Below, piece by piece: positions 8,529-17,375 of a DNA stretch of 64,000 bases. Origin of the DNA: Mucilaginibacter endophyticus (lineage in GTDB: Bacteria; Bacteroidota; Bacteroidia; Sphingobacteriales; Sphingobacteriaceae); NCBI RefSeq assembly GCF_003351025.1, contig NZ_QPCG01000002.1, positions 1,009,288 through 1,073,287 of the forward strand, in the 5' to 3' direction. Position 1 is the stretch's first letter, and the number at the start of each line of letters is the position of its first letter. Made by a program: the position numbers and the translations under genes. Below the pieces are notes generated by a model. It did no database searches and was not told where the DNA came from. It saw only the letters and a list, made by a program, of their open reading frames with translations.

Positions 8529-10823
8529 TTAGTTTTTGAACCATGATGACGGTACATCCTGTGGAGCCGAGCCATTGACACTATACTTCAGCAACAGCTT
8601 AAAGCCACCGCCACCTTCAATAAAATCAAGCTTAAACGGATGAACTCCCATTTTAAGGGCAACCTGTCCGCTGCGTTCCTGCGCCGAGTGGTTACCGTCG
8701 TTATCTACAACGGTTTTATCGCCAATGTAAAGCACGCCGCCGTCATCGCAGGTTAAATAGAAACTGTAAATGCCGTCGGTTGGAACATCGATATAGCCTT
8801 TATAAGTAATACCAAACGACGGGGCTTTAACCGTAGCAGGTACTTCTATCTTATCGGTACTGAAGGTGCTATCAACTTTCGCGTTTTGCATCAAAGCTGT
8901 TTTTTTGAAGGACGCTTTATAGTAAGTAGCGGTAAGTCCTGCCTTTGGCGGAGCAATTTTTACCGGACCAAGCATTTGTTGTTGTGTGTAATTGAGGTTA
9001 TATACATCGCCACGGGTTCCGGTTGGTGTAAATGCGGCAACCCTTACTAATTGTGATTTAGAGATGGTTAAAGGCGATGGCAATACAGGCGATTTTGTAT
9101 CAGGCAAAGTACCATTAGTAGTATAACGGAGAGTAAGGCTTGGCAATGGAGATGTAATGCTCAGCTTACCTTCATTAGTGAAAACATACTGATTAAGCAG
9201 ATTTGGCAGATCAGGCAAACGATAGTTGATCTTCAAGGCATCCATCCTTTTGTATTGCTCTGTCAAACGCTGCAAATACGAATCATAGTCGGATTCCTTA
9301 TGCGTCCACAACATTTCAGCAAGCGCGGTTAAGCGCGGCATGTACATATAATCGGCACGTTTTTCTGAAGGGATCATCTCCGACCAGAGATTAGCCTGTG
9401 CACCAATAATTGATTTGGCTTCTTCAGCATTCAGCACTTTAGGTATAGGGTTAAAATGATAAACCCTGCTGACAGAATACTGATCAGGCTGATTATCAAA
9501 ATAAAGTGGTTCACCCGGTGTCATGATCACCGTGTTGCCATTTTTTACCGCCTTAACCGGTGCATCGGGTACCCAGGTACGCCAGTACATGATAATAGCC
9601 GTTGGACTAATACCACCTTCAATCACCTCGTCCCAACCTATCAATTTACGGCCTTTAGAGTTAAAAAACTTCTCCATGCGGTTAATGAAATAGCTGTGCA
9701 ATCCGGCCAGGTCTTTAATACCCTCTTTAGCCATCAAAGCTTTACAGGCATCCGATTTACCCCAGTTGGTACGGTCAACCTCATCACCGCCGATGTGGAT
9801 ATATTTAGACGGGAAAATCTGCATGATCTCGGTAAATACATTCTCGGCAAACTCAAAGGTAGTTTCGTTACAAGGGCAAATTGGCTTGGTGAACAGTTCG
9901 CCCCATTTATTTTCACCGTCGCAGGTTAAAAACGGGTATGAGTTAATAGCCGCCATCATATGCCCCGGCATATCAATTTCCGGAACAATATCAATATGGC
10001 GGGCAGCAGCATAAGCTACTACGCCTTTCATTTCGTCCTGCGTATAAAAACCACCATAGAGGGTTTTACCATTTTTCTGGATGATATGCTCTTTGTCGAT
10101 CACAAAATCAGGATTATCCTTAGCCTTCTTCATACAAGCCGAATCCTGGTTGTTGAACGTGCGCCATGCACCGGCCTGGGTAAGCAGCGGATATTTTTTT
10201 ATTTCAATACGCCAGCCCTGATCATCAGTTAAATGCAGGTGCAGCTTATTCATCTTGTATAAAGCCATCCTGTCGATAAATTTTTTCAGGTAGCTTATCG
10301 AGAAAAAGTGCCTTGATACATCCAGATGCATTCCGCGCCATTCGTAAACAGGCGCATCTTCAATGGCAACGACCGGCAACGACAATTGCTTTTGTACAAC
10401 ACCCGCTTCAACACCAACAGGCAATAACTGGCGGATGGTTTCTACCGCGTGAAATACACCCGCCGGGTCTTTCGCCCTGATCACTACCTGCTCTTTAGTT
10501 ACACTCATGCGGTAAGCTTCGGGCGTAGTTATGCTTGCGTCGTAAACCAGGTTAATAGCATGGGCTTTCTTTACCTTACTTACCTCAATTGGCTTACCCA
10601 AACCCTTACGCAACAGATCTTTCAAAGCATAAGCTTCAGTATTAAAAGCATTAGAAGTAACAATACCGGTTTTAGATGTGATGGTAAAAGAACCTTCGCC
10701 GGCAGTTAATTGTGTGGGATAAGGGATCAAAGGAAATTTTGCAACTGTTTCCTGGGCACTAACACCACGTGTGCAGGCAAGCATTAAAGCTGCTACTGAC
10801 AAATATTTTGAGATAACTTTCAT
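8529..10823 (-). CDS. GH20 beta-N-acetylhexosaminidase with PA14 module
   Basis: The start at 10823 (MKVISKYLSVAALMLA..., signal peptide) is preferred; an upstream in-frame ATG at 10886 would overlap the preceding gene. The product is about 764 residues. It has a GH20b N-terminal domain, a GH20 barrel with HLHLTDDQGWR and the catalytic HIGGDEVDR (Asp-Glu at about 346-347), then a chitobiase-type domain (RYTTNGTLPDTKSPV). A C-terminal PA14 module (about 620-764, with DDGGVLYIGD) follows and may bind glycan. GH20 enzymes remove terminal GlcNAc or GalNAc by substrate-assisted catalysis. The gene lies 16 bp downstream of GH2 and 9 bp upstream of GH29. Confidence 0.93.
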   Translation of the reverse strand: MKVISKYLSVAALMLACTRGVSAQETVAKFPLIPYPTQLTAGEGSFTITSKTGIVTSNAFNTEAYALKDLLRKGLGKPIEVSKVKKAHAINLVYDASITTPEAYRMSVTKEQVVIRAKDPAGVFHAVETIRQLLPVGVEAGVVQKQLSLPVVAIEDAPVYEWRGMHLDVSRHFFSISYLKKFIDRMALYKMNKLHLHLTDDQGWRIEIKKYPLLTQAGAWRTFNNQDSACMKKAKDNPDFVIDKEHIIQKNGKTLYGGFYTQDEMKGVVAYAAARHIDIVPEIDMPGHMMAAINSYPFLTCDGENKWGELFTKPICPCNETTFEFAENVFTEIMQIFPSKYIHIGGDEVDRTNWGKSDACKALMAKEGIKDLAGLHSYFINRMEKFFNSKGRKLIGWDEVIEGGISPTAIIMYWRTWVPDAPVKAVKNGNTVIMTPGEPLYFDNQPDQYSVSRVYHFNPIPKVLNAEEAKSIIGAQANLWSEMIPSEKRADYMYMPRLTALAEMLWTHKESDYDSYLQRLTEQYKRMDALKINYRLPDLPNLLNQYVFTNEGKLSITSPLPSLTLRYTTNGTLPDTKSPVLPSPLTISKSQLVRVAAFTPTGTRGDVYNLNYTQQQMLGPVKIAPPKAGLTATYYKASFKKTALMQNAKVDSTFSTDKIEVPATVKAPSFGITYKGYIDVPTDGIYSFYLTCDDGGVLYIGDKTVVDNDGNHSAQERSGQVALKMGVHPFKLDFIEGGGGFKLLLKYSVNGSAPQDVPSSWFKN

Positions 10824-10839
10824 TTTCTTCTGTCTGTTA

Positions 10840-13512
10840 TTATTTGTCGATAGATATAGTTCTTTCAGCGACATTCCAGCCACCAACGGTTACAGCCAGA
10901 TTTTTGTCTGCTCCCGGATTGTGATCGATAACAACTTTTTTGGTTTGGCCGGGTAATACGGTTACATAGTTATCGCTGTAAAACGCCGGAAGAATCCGTT
11001 GTTTAGTATCAGCATTAACTAATGATAAACGGTTAAAGAATGCAAGCGCGCCGTTACCTTCATTTGTCAGGGTAACTTCTACCTTACCATTTTTCAGGTA
11101 TTTGGCTGCAGCACCTAAATTACCTTTAGGCATTTTTTGCAGGCCCGAAAAATCGCCGTTTGCATCAGGTATCCAGTAAATATTTTCGCTGATCACTTCT
11201 TTATCGGATTTAAGCAGCTGCAGGCAAAGGAACACGCCTTTATCCTTCGCTTCTTTCTCGATCTCGTGCTTAAGCGACAAGTACCTTTTAGTTGTGGTTG
11301 GCGTTACATCGGCAAAAACCTGGGTTAATACCTTCTCCTTACCGTCCATATCATAGGTTTTGGCAACCAGCAGCATGTTACTGTGTGTTTTAAACGTATT
11401 ATTGGCTACCATCACCATACCATCTGTTTGGTTGTACATGATGTGTAAAGGCTCGCTTCCGTTATGTAAACCATACAAACAAGCATTGGGGTCAAGGTAA
11501 TAATCATACATCTGGCCGCGCATGGCTGTCCATGGGTTTTGAGTTTTCCAGATGATGGTACCGGTATACCAATCCCACATATGCGAGCTAAAGCCTTCCA
11601 TAAGCGCACGGTACTGATCATAGTTTACCAATTGGGCTTTGGTGGCAAAATCTTCAACATCCTTGGCTTTGCCATATTTGTCAATAAAACCATCGTAGCC
11701 AATATATTTGTGATACTCCCAAACCGGATCTGTTTTTGTTTTGCCGGTTGACGCGTCAAATTCAGGAACAACCATATTTTCGGCAGGAATAAAGCGTTTT
11801 AACGATTCATAATCGCTTACACCAACCGAACCTACTTCCGAATTGAAAGGATAGGTTTGATGATCCCAGAAAGTTGTAAGGCTTTGAACACCATAAGGGC
11901 CGTCACCATTACCGCCCTGTACATTGCGCGACATTTCTTCGGAGTTTGAGTAAGGGATAAACCAGCGGGTATTATCCAGCTTAGGCATAATAGTATCACG
12001 CAGTGCCGCGAAGATATCCTCGGGCGGAGTGATCTCGTTACCACCACACCAAATAGCCAGCGACGGGAAGTTACGTACCAGTTTAACCTGGTCGGCTACC
12101 GATCTTAAATACAAGTCATGGTCATCAGGATATTTGCGGCGAGTCCATTGGTCATCGGCTTTCATTGGATCTGTCCAGCGGCCGTTACAGTCGCCTGATC
12201 CCCACATATCCTGGAAAACCAGCATACCGTATTTGTCACAAGCTTCATAAAATTCGGGGCGTTCAATCAGCGCGCCACCCCAAACACGGATCAGGTTTAG
12301 GTTCATATCACGATGAAAACGAACCTCGGCATCATAGCGGGCATCGCTAAAGCGCAGCATCTGATCGGAGATGATCCAGTTTCCGCCTTTAATAAATATT
12401 TTTTGACCGTTTATGTTAACCTGGCGGCTTTGAGTTTTGTTATTCCATTCGGTAGTGATCTGGCGTACACCAACTTCAATATTTTTTTGGTCGGATACCT
12501 TGCCAGCGGCCACAAACTGGAGATTAAGCTTATACAAATTTTGCGGGCCGTATCCATTTGGCCACCAAAGCTTAGGATTTTTCAGGCTGTAATCGGCCAA
12601 TTTAACATCCTGTTTTGAGTTGGCTTTCAATGTAACCGGTTGCGATACCAGTTTACCATCTAAATTATATTGTAAAGTACCGCTGACAGGCGCGCCGGTT
12701 GCGTTCTCAACCTCGGCCGATACTTGTAAAATGGCAGGCTGCTGTGCACCTTCTGGCTGACGTACACCCGGAACAAGGGTAACTACATGAGGATCTTTGA
12801 TAACTACCGCGCCGGTGTGCTCAATAGTTACTTTATCCCAAATACCTGTATTACGGTCACGGATGGGTTGGATCCAATCCCAACCGGCTGTATATTGGAT
12901 ACCCACACCACGGGCAATTGTACCATCGCCGCCCTGACCGCCGTTGGGGTTACCTACTACATCCGGAGGGTATACAATAACCGCTAAACGGTTGTTTCCG
13001 TTTTTGCTCAGCCATTTGGTTATGTTATAACTCTGGCGCAAAAACATCCCTTTGTGCAGTGTGGAGTTTAGTTTATGTCCGTTCAGGAAAACATCGCAGC
13101 TGTAGTTAACGCCACGGAAGTTTAGGTAAGTTTGGTTGCTGCCGGCAGGTGCTGTTTCTTTAAAGTCCTTTGCAAACCAATAGGTATAATAATCACGGCC
13201 TACTTTATAAATGTCAGGGATCTTTTCGTTGTTCATCCCATAAAAAGGATCCGGTACCTGCTTATTGGCAAGCTGGGTGGTTAACACGGTACCAGGAACA
13301 ACTGCCGGGTTCCACGCAGCCAGATCATAATTAGTTTGGGATATAACCGTGCCATTATCCTTAACACTATTCATAGAGGTTGATTTCCAGCCGCGGTTTA
13401 GCTCATAGCCGGTTTGCGCCTCCGCGGCTTGATAAACGCCTGAAGCAAGGATAGATAACACTAACGAAAATTTAAACAATGCAGATCTGCCTGCAGAACG
13501 GGTTGTTGTCAT
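10840..13512 (-). CDS. GH2 beta-mannosidase / exo-beta-glucosaminidase-type hydrolase
   Basis: An 890-residue secreted protein and first gene of the four-gene operon. It has the GH2 series: jelly-roll sugar-binding domain (about 60-220, with NYSCDVFLNGHKL), immunoglobulin-like domain, and a TIM barrel with WCGGNEITPP (acid/base Glu near 493) and NSEVGS (nucleophile Glu near 559). C-terminal Ig-like domains complete it. The arrangement resembles the mannosylglycoprotein endo-beta-mannosidase / exo-beta-glucosaminidase branch rather than beta-galactosidase. Beside GH92, GH20 and GH29, cleavage of the core Man-beta-1,4-GlcNAc bond of N-glycans is the likeliest role. A TAnnTTTG-like box (minus strand, 13542-13535) sits about 22 nt upstream. 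Confidence 0.85.
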   Translation of the reverse strand: MTTTRSAGRSALFKFSLVLSILASGVYQAAEAQTGYELNRGWKSTSMNSVKDNGTVISQTNYDLAAWNPAVVPGTVLTTQLANKQVPDPFYGMNNEKIPDIYKVGRDYYTYWFAKDFKETAPAGSNQTYLNFRGVNYSCDVFLNGHKLNSTLHKGMFLRQSYNITKWLSKNGNNRLAVIVYPPDVVGNPNGGQGGDGTIARGVGIQYTAGWDWIQPIRDRNTGIWDKVTIEHTGAVVIKDPHVVTLVPGVRQPEGAQQPAILQVSAEVENATGAPVSGTLQYNLDGKLVSQPVTLKANSKQDVKLADYSLKNPKLWWPNGYGPQNLYKLNLQFVAAGKVSDQKNIEVGVRQITTEWNNKTQSRQVNINGQKIFIKGGNWIISDQMLRFSDARYDAEVRFHRDMNLNLIRVWGGALIERPEFYEACDKYGMLVFQDMWGSGDCNGRWTDPMKADDQWTRRKYPDDHDLYLRSVADQVKLVRNFPSLAIWCGGNEITPPEDIFAALRDTIMPKLDNTRWFIPYSNSEEMSRNVQGGNGDGPYGVQSLTTFWDHQTYPFNSEVGSVGVSDYESLKRFIPAENMVVPEFDASTGKTKTDPVWEYHKYIGYDGFIDKYGKAKDVEDFATKAQLVNYDQYRALMEGFSSHMWDWYTGTIIWKTQNPWTAMRGQMYDYYLDPNACLYGLHNGSEPLHIMYNQTDGMVMVANNTFKTHSNMLLVAKTYDMDGKEKVLTQVFADVTPTTTKRYLSLKHEIEKEAKDKGVFLCLQLLKSDKEVISENIYWIPDANGDFSGLQKMPKGNLGAAAKYLKNGKVEVTLTNEGNGALAFFNRLSLVNADTKQRILPAFYSDNYVTVLPGQTKKVVIDHNPGADKNLAVTVGGWNVAERTISIDK

Positions 13513-13619
13513 TTATTTAGATTGGATGAATAATCAAAATTAAGAACTGCCAAATCATTTTAGCTGTAAAAACTTGGCTATATTATGTGGTATTTTGTCG
13601 GGTTGAATATTCAAACCCG

Positions 13620-13759
13620 ATGTCATTTCGACGAGCATATAAAGGAATGTGCGGCAGCGGCGAGGAGAAATCTTATACGCTCGGCATTTTTACTCATCGC
13701 TTGTATAAGATTTCTCCTCACCCCAATGCTTTGCCCTACCCTGTTCGTCGAAATGACAT
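13620..13759. repeat. Palindromic repeat element, family A (copy 1)
   Basis: A nested inverted repeat. The outer arms are 13620-13634 and 13745-13759 (15 bp perfect, ATGTCATTTCGACGA). The inner arms are 13662-13678 and 13703-13719 (17 bp perfect, GAGGAGAAATCTTATAC). A second element with the same outer and inner arms lies at 26290-26430. It fills the gap between the GH2 and GH29 genes and encodes nothing convincing. Confidence 0.85.
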
Positions 13760-13773
13760 TTTTATATTTATAC

Positions 13774-15216
13774 TTAATAAACTATTTTAAAACCGGCCGC
13801 TTCATTAAGCCCGCTGGCTTGTTGTAATTTTGTTGGGATGCTGATATCGATACCATCGGATACCTGTTTCCATTTAAGGCTTTGCGTACTGCCAAGCAAG
13901 GTCACTTTCTTTACTTTCTTGATATCCTTTAGTTTTACTAATACAGTTGCAGGTAAAACTACCTTTTCCTCATCGCTTAGGGCAAAGGCATAAATAGTAT
14001 TGCTGTTTTTGGCTTTCGTATAATATATATTACCTGTTGAATACGGCGCTACCGACTGGCTGGCGTAAATACCTTCGCCATTGATCTTCATCCAACGGCT
14101 TATACCTTGCAGGCGCTCGTAAGCTACAGGATCCCAGTCACCATCAGGGCCTGGGCCGATATTCATAAGCAAGTTACCACCGCGTGATACGATCTTCACC
14201 AGTAACTGCACAATTTTTTGCACCGATTTATAATGATCACCCGGAACATAGCTCCATGAATTACCCATGGTTATGCAACTTTCCCAGGGATGATCAAGCG
14301 GCACTTCCGGCACTTCCTGCTCGGGCGTAGTATAGTTTTCGTATTTACCGGCAACGGTACGGTCAACTACAATTAAACCGGGTTGTTTTTGCCTGCCCAT
14401 TGCGGCTATCTTTGGCATATCAATATCCTGATCAAATTTGATCCCGCGCTGCCAGTCAATACTTGTATCAACACTGGTTTTAGGACGTACCCATCCCCCG
14501 TCAAGCCATAGAATATCAACCTTGCCATAATCGCTCATTAGTTCGCTGATCTGGTTATAGGTAAAATCTTTAAACTTTTGCCAGCGCTCAGGGTATTTTT
14601 TAGGATCGTAATTTACATTACGGTCTTTAGGTGGAAAGTATGGCCACCAATAATTTTCTGTATGCCAGTCGGGCTTTGAAAAATACGCCCCTATCATAAA
14701 GTTGTCTTTACGGAAAGCGTTAAAAATTTCCTTAGTTACGTTGCTTCGTGGATTGCTTGAAAAAGGCGTTTTGCTGCTCGTAATTTTATAATCGGTTTCT
14801 TTGGTATCAAACATGCAAAAACCGTCATGATGCTTGGTTGTGAAGATCACATATTTCATCCCGGCATCTTTAGCTGCCTTTACCCATTTTTCGGGGTTGA
14901 ATTTGGTTGGGTTAAATGTGGTTTGCAAATTTTCATAGGCTGCCTTATAGCCGTTATAGGTAGCACCGTAAGGACCACGGCGTTGGGTCCATCCTTCATC
15001 TTCCGGACAAATGCTCCAACTTTCAACTACGCCCCACTGGCTGTAAGTACCCCAGTGCATGAACAAACCAAACTTAAGATCCTGCCAATTGGCAATTTTT
15101 TGCTCAACCACGGGGTCGCCGGCAGGTACGTACTGCTTTGACATATTGTGCTGTTGCCCAAATGCTTTAATGCACCCAAAAACCAAAAGAAATGCTGTAA
15201 ATAATCGTTTCATCAA
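13774..15216 (-). CDS. GH29 alpha-L-fucosidase (short form)
   Basis: A 480-residue secreted GH29 (signal peptide MMKRLFTAFLLVFGCIKAFG). Family features include GLFMHWGTYS, TKHHDGFCMFDTK, DILWLDGGWV (nucleophile Asp near 238), and GGNLLMNIGPGPDG ending the catalytic domain, followed by a small C-terminal beta domain. It is the compact fucosidase A-like architecture, unlike the multi-module GH29 at 6402-8519. The gene is separated from the GH2 operon by a repeat element, so it may be its own transcription unit. It is divergent from the ECF sigma gene across a 178-bp gap. Confidence 0.93.
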   Translation of the reverse strand: MMKRLFTAFLLVFGCIKAFGQQHNMSKQYVPAGDPVVEQKIANWQDLKFGLFMHWGTYSQWGVVESWSICPEDEGWTQRRGPYGATYNGYKAAYENLQTTFNPTKFNPEKWVKAAKDAGMKYVIFTTKHHDGFCMFDTKETDYKITSSKTPFSSNPRSNVTKEIFNAFRKDNFMIGAYFSKPDWHTENYWWPYFPPKDRNVNYDPKKYPERWQKFKDFTYNQISELMSDYGKVDILWLDGGWVRPKTSVDTSIDWQRGIKFDQDIDMPKIAAMGRQKQPGLIVVDRTVAGKYENYTTPEQEVPEVPLDHPWESCITMGNSWSYVPGDHYKSVQKIVQLLVKIVSRGGNLLMNIGPGPDGDWDPVAYERLQGISRWMKINGEGIYASQSVAPYSTGNIYYTKAKNSNTIYAFALSDEEKVVLPATVLVKLKDIKKVKKVTLLGSTQSLKWKQVSDGIDISIPTKLQQASGLNEAAGFKIVY

Positions 15217-15268
15217 GCTTTTATTTTATAAATTACTGACAATTTTATATGGTGTATTGCCTACACAC

Positions 15269-15288
15269 TTTTTAAAATATTTTAAAAA
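15269..15288. promoter_or_regulatory. Perfect 20-bp A/T palindrome in the fucosidase/sigma divergent gap
   Basis: TTTTTAAAAT at 15269-15278 is followed directly by its exact reverse complement at 15279-15288. The site lies in the 178-bp region between the divergent fucosidase and ECF sigma genes, so it could be an operator for either. A/T-rich palindromes also arise by chance; no regulator is identified. Confidence 0.3.
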
Positions 15289-15394
15289 ACATCGCAACTT
15301 ACGTCAATAAATTTCATTTTTTAGATTTAATGTGTTATTATTGTTACACCATCATTAAGTTTAAATTTAGTTGATTAATTAAAAATCTTCGGTT

Positions 15395-16039
15395 TTGAGA
15401 GACAGAAAAGTTGATACGCTAAAATTATGGAAACTCATTTGTAACAATGACGATGAGAATGCCTTTGAGCTGTTTTTCCATGTACTTAACAACTCGCTTA
15501 TTAAATTTTGCGTGTTGTATGTACATCAGCGGGAAATTGCCGAAGAAATAGTTTCGGACGTGTTTGTAAAATGCTGGCTCAACCGTAAAAATCTTACCGA
15601 AATTCAAAACCCCGAAACCTATTTGTTTGTAGCGGTGAAAAACCAATCGCTAAACCACATCAAAAAATATTCAAGCATTCATCTTGTACAAATTGAAGAA
15701 ACCAATTCGGTTGAATTTGTAAATACGTACAACCCTCAAAAAGAAATAGAAAATAAAGAACTCATCTTCCGGATGGACCAGGCCATTGCCGGGCTTCCGC
15801 AACAATGCCGCATTGTTTTCAGGCTAATAAAAGAGGACGGTATGAAGTACAAAGAGGTAGCCGAAATTCTAAATATCTCACCCCGTACAGTACAGACACA
15901 ATTGTTTCGCGCAATCAAGAAACTTAGTGTCGTTTTGACACAATACAACAGACATAACGAAAACACACCTAAAACCAATGTAATCAACATTTTAGGATCG
16001 ATAGTTGTAATTTTTCAATTATTTTTTTTACACTTGTAG
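15395..16039 (+). CDS. ECF RNA polymerase sigma factor of the PUL (FecI-like)
   Basis: A 214-residue ECF sigma-70 protein. Region 2 spans about residues 22-85 (AEEIVSDVFVKCW). Region 4 is about 125-180 (LPQQCRIVFRLIKEDGMKYKEVAEIL then ISPRTVQTQL). A hydrophobic C-terminal tail (about 195-214, IVVIFQLFFLHL) is typical of Bacteroidota FecI-like factors. The start is TTG: an in-frame stop lies at 15380-15382, TTG at 15395 is the only usable start, and the next ATG would remove region 2. It pairs with the FecR-type gene 51 bp downstream and should drive the SusC receptor and glycosidase genes when substrate is sensed. Confidence 0.9.
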   Translation: MRDRKVDTLKLWKLICNNDDENAFELFFHVLNNSLIKFCVLYVHQREIAEEIVSDVFVKCWLNRKNLTEIQNPETYLFVAVKNQSLNHIKKYSSIHLVQIEETNSVEFVNTYNPQKEIENKELIFRMDQAIAGLPQQCRIVFRLIKEDGMKYKEVAEILNISPRTVQTQLFRAIKKLSVVLTQYNRHNENTPKTNVINILGSIVVIFQLFFLHL

Positions 16040-16090
16040 GTAATTAACCTAAATAAGTTGTCCTATCACAAATAAGGATGCAATTTTAAG

Positions 16091-17188
16091 ATGGGCAATG
16101 ATAAATTTATAGAGCTGGTAGGCAAAAAACTGTCGAATGAGATCAGCCCTGATGAACATAACGAACTTCTGCTTTGCTTAGCTAATGATGCTTCCCTTCG
16201 TGAGCAATACGATGCCCTTTCTGCCTATTGGAAACACAACGATGCCGAATACGCCGACAATGCCCTTGCCTTTCAAAAAATAAAATCAAAAATTAAAGCA
16301 CAGGAAGTTACCGAGCCTATCGTTGCGGTAGCACCTGTAAAAAACGGTTTAGTGCGTTATTTGTGGCGTGCTGCGGCTGCGGTTATTTTAATAGCCGGCG
16401 GTACTTACCTGTTTTATTCAAAAGTAACTACTTCCGGTCGCGAAATTACGGGCACTGCGCCCAGTGCCTGGCAAAACAAAAATACCTTTGTGCGTGAAAA
16501 ATCAACCATTGTTTTAACGGATGGTACACGCATTACCCTTAATTCAAAAAGCTCATTGCGCTATCCAACAAACTTTACAGGTAAAACCCGCGAAGTTTAC
16601 CTAAGTGGCGAAGCCTTTTTTGATGTTCATAAAGATCATGAGCATCCGTTCATTATCCATACAGAAAAAATGAATATCAAAGTTTTGGGTACTGCTTTCA
16701 ATGTAAAATCGTACCCGAACGACCCATCAAGTGAAACAACCCTGATCAGAGGTGCCATTGAAGTTACGCTTGACGACCGTCCTTCTGACAGGATCATCCT
16801 GAAACCAAGCGAAAAGCTAATTGTTAAAAAAGGCTCATTTACTACTGTTCACAAAAAAGAGAATAAACTTGCTCCCGCAATTGATAGCGGCGCAGGAACT
16901 CAATATGTTTTAACCAGTTTTACACGCCTTCACCAGGATGATAGTGACGTTCTTGAAACCTCCTGGACACAAAACAAGCTTATTTTCAGAAACGAAAGCT
17001 TTGTTGATCTTGCCGCCCGCATGGAGCGCTGGTACGGTGTTGAAATCAAATTTAAAAATGATGCCCTTAAGACATACCGCTTCAACGGTACCTATCAAAA
17101 GGAAAACATTACCGAGGCCCTTGACGCGTTACGTTGTACAGAAGATTTTCATTATAAGATAAAAAAATCAACTGTTTATATTTACTGA
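16091..17188 (+). CDS. FecR-family anti-sigma factor
   Basis: A 365-residue protein with a cytoplasmic N-terminal sigma-binding part (about 1-85) and one membrane helix (about 91-112, LWRAAAAVILIAGGTYLFY). A periplasmic FecR domain (about 135-250, with VLTDGTRITLNSKSSLRYP, EVYLSGEAFFDV and VLGTAFNVKSY) and a C-terminal DUF4974 domain (about 295-365) follow. It transmits the signal from the STN domain of the TonB-dependent receptor to the ECF sigma factor. Both partners are adjacent: the sigma gene upstream and an STN-carrying SusC downstream at 17376. Confidence 0.93.
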   Translation: MGNDKFIELVGKKLSNEISPDEHNELLLCLANDASLREQYDALSAYWKHNDAEYADNALAFQKIKSKIKAQEVTEPIVAVAPVKNGLVRYLWRAAAAVILIAGGTYLFYSKVTTSGREITGTAPSAWQNKNTFVREKSTIVLTDGTRITLNSKSSLRYPTNFTGKTREVYLSGEAFFDVHKDHEHPFIIHTEKMNIKVLGTAFNVKSYPNDPSSETTLIRGAIEVTLDDRPSDRIILKPSEKLIVKKGSFTTVHKKENKLAPAIDSGAGTQYVLTSFTRLHQDDSDVLETSWTQNKLIFRNESFVDLAARMERWYGVEIKFKNDALKTYRFNGTYQKENITEALDALRCTEDFHYKIKKSTVYIY

Positions 17189-17375
17189 TGGCGCATATCA
17201 GTCTATTACTCAAAACAGCGTCTTACTTCAATTTCCGGCAATATTATTTACAATATTTGCAATTGTTACACAGTAAATCCGTTCATTTACACTATTACCT
17301 GCGCTTATTATAAAATTTATGTAAATTTAGACATCCCTAATGGATGTTGACGACAGGTATAGGTTATCAGAATAA

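Noticed and set aside
9456..9929. 157-codon open frame on the plus strand
   Set aside because: It lies wholly inside the GH20 gene on the other strand, whose catalytic motifs are intact; an antisense shadow.
13585..13827. Two overlapping plus-strand open frames of 67-80 codons
   Set aside because: They run through a family A palindromic element and into the fucosidase gene; the apparent coding arises from the repeat.
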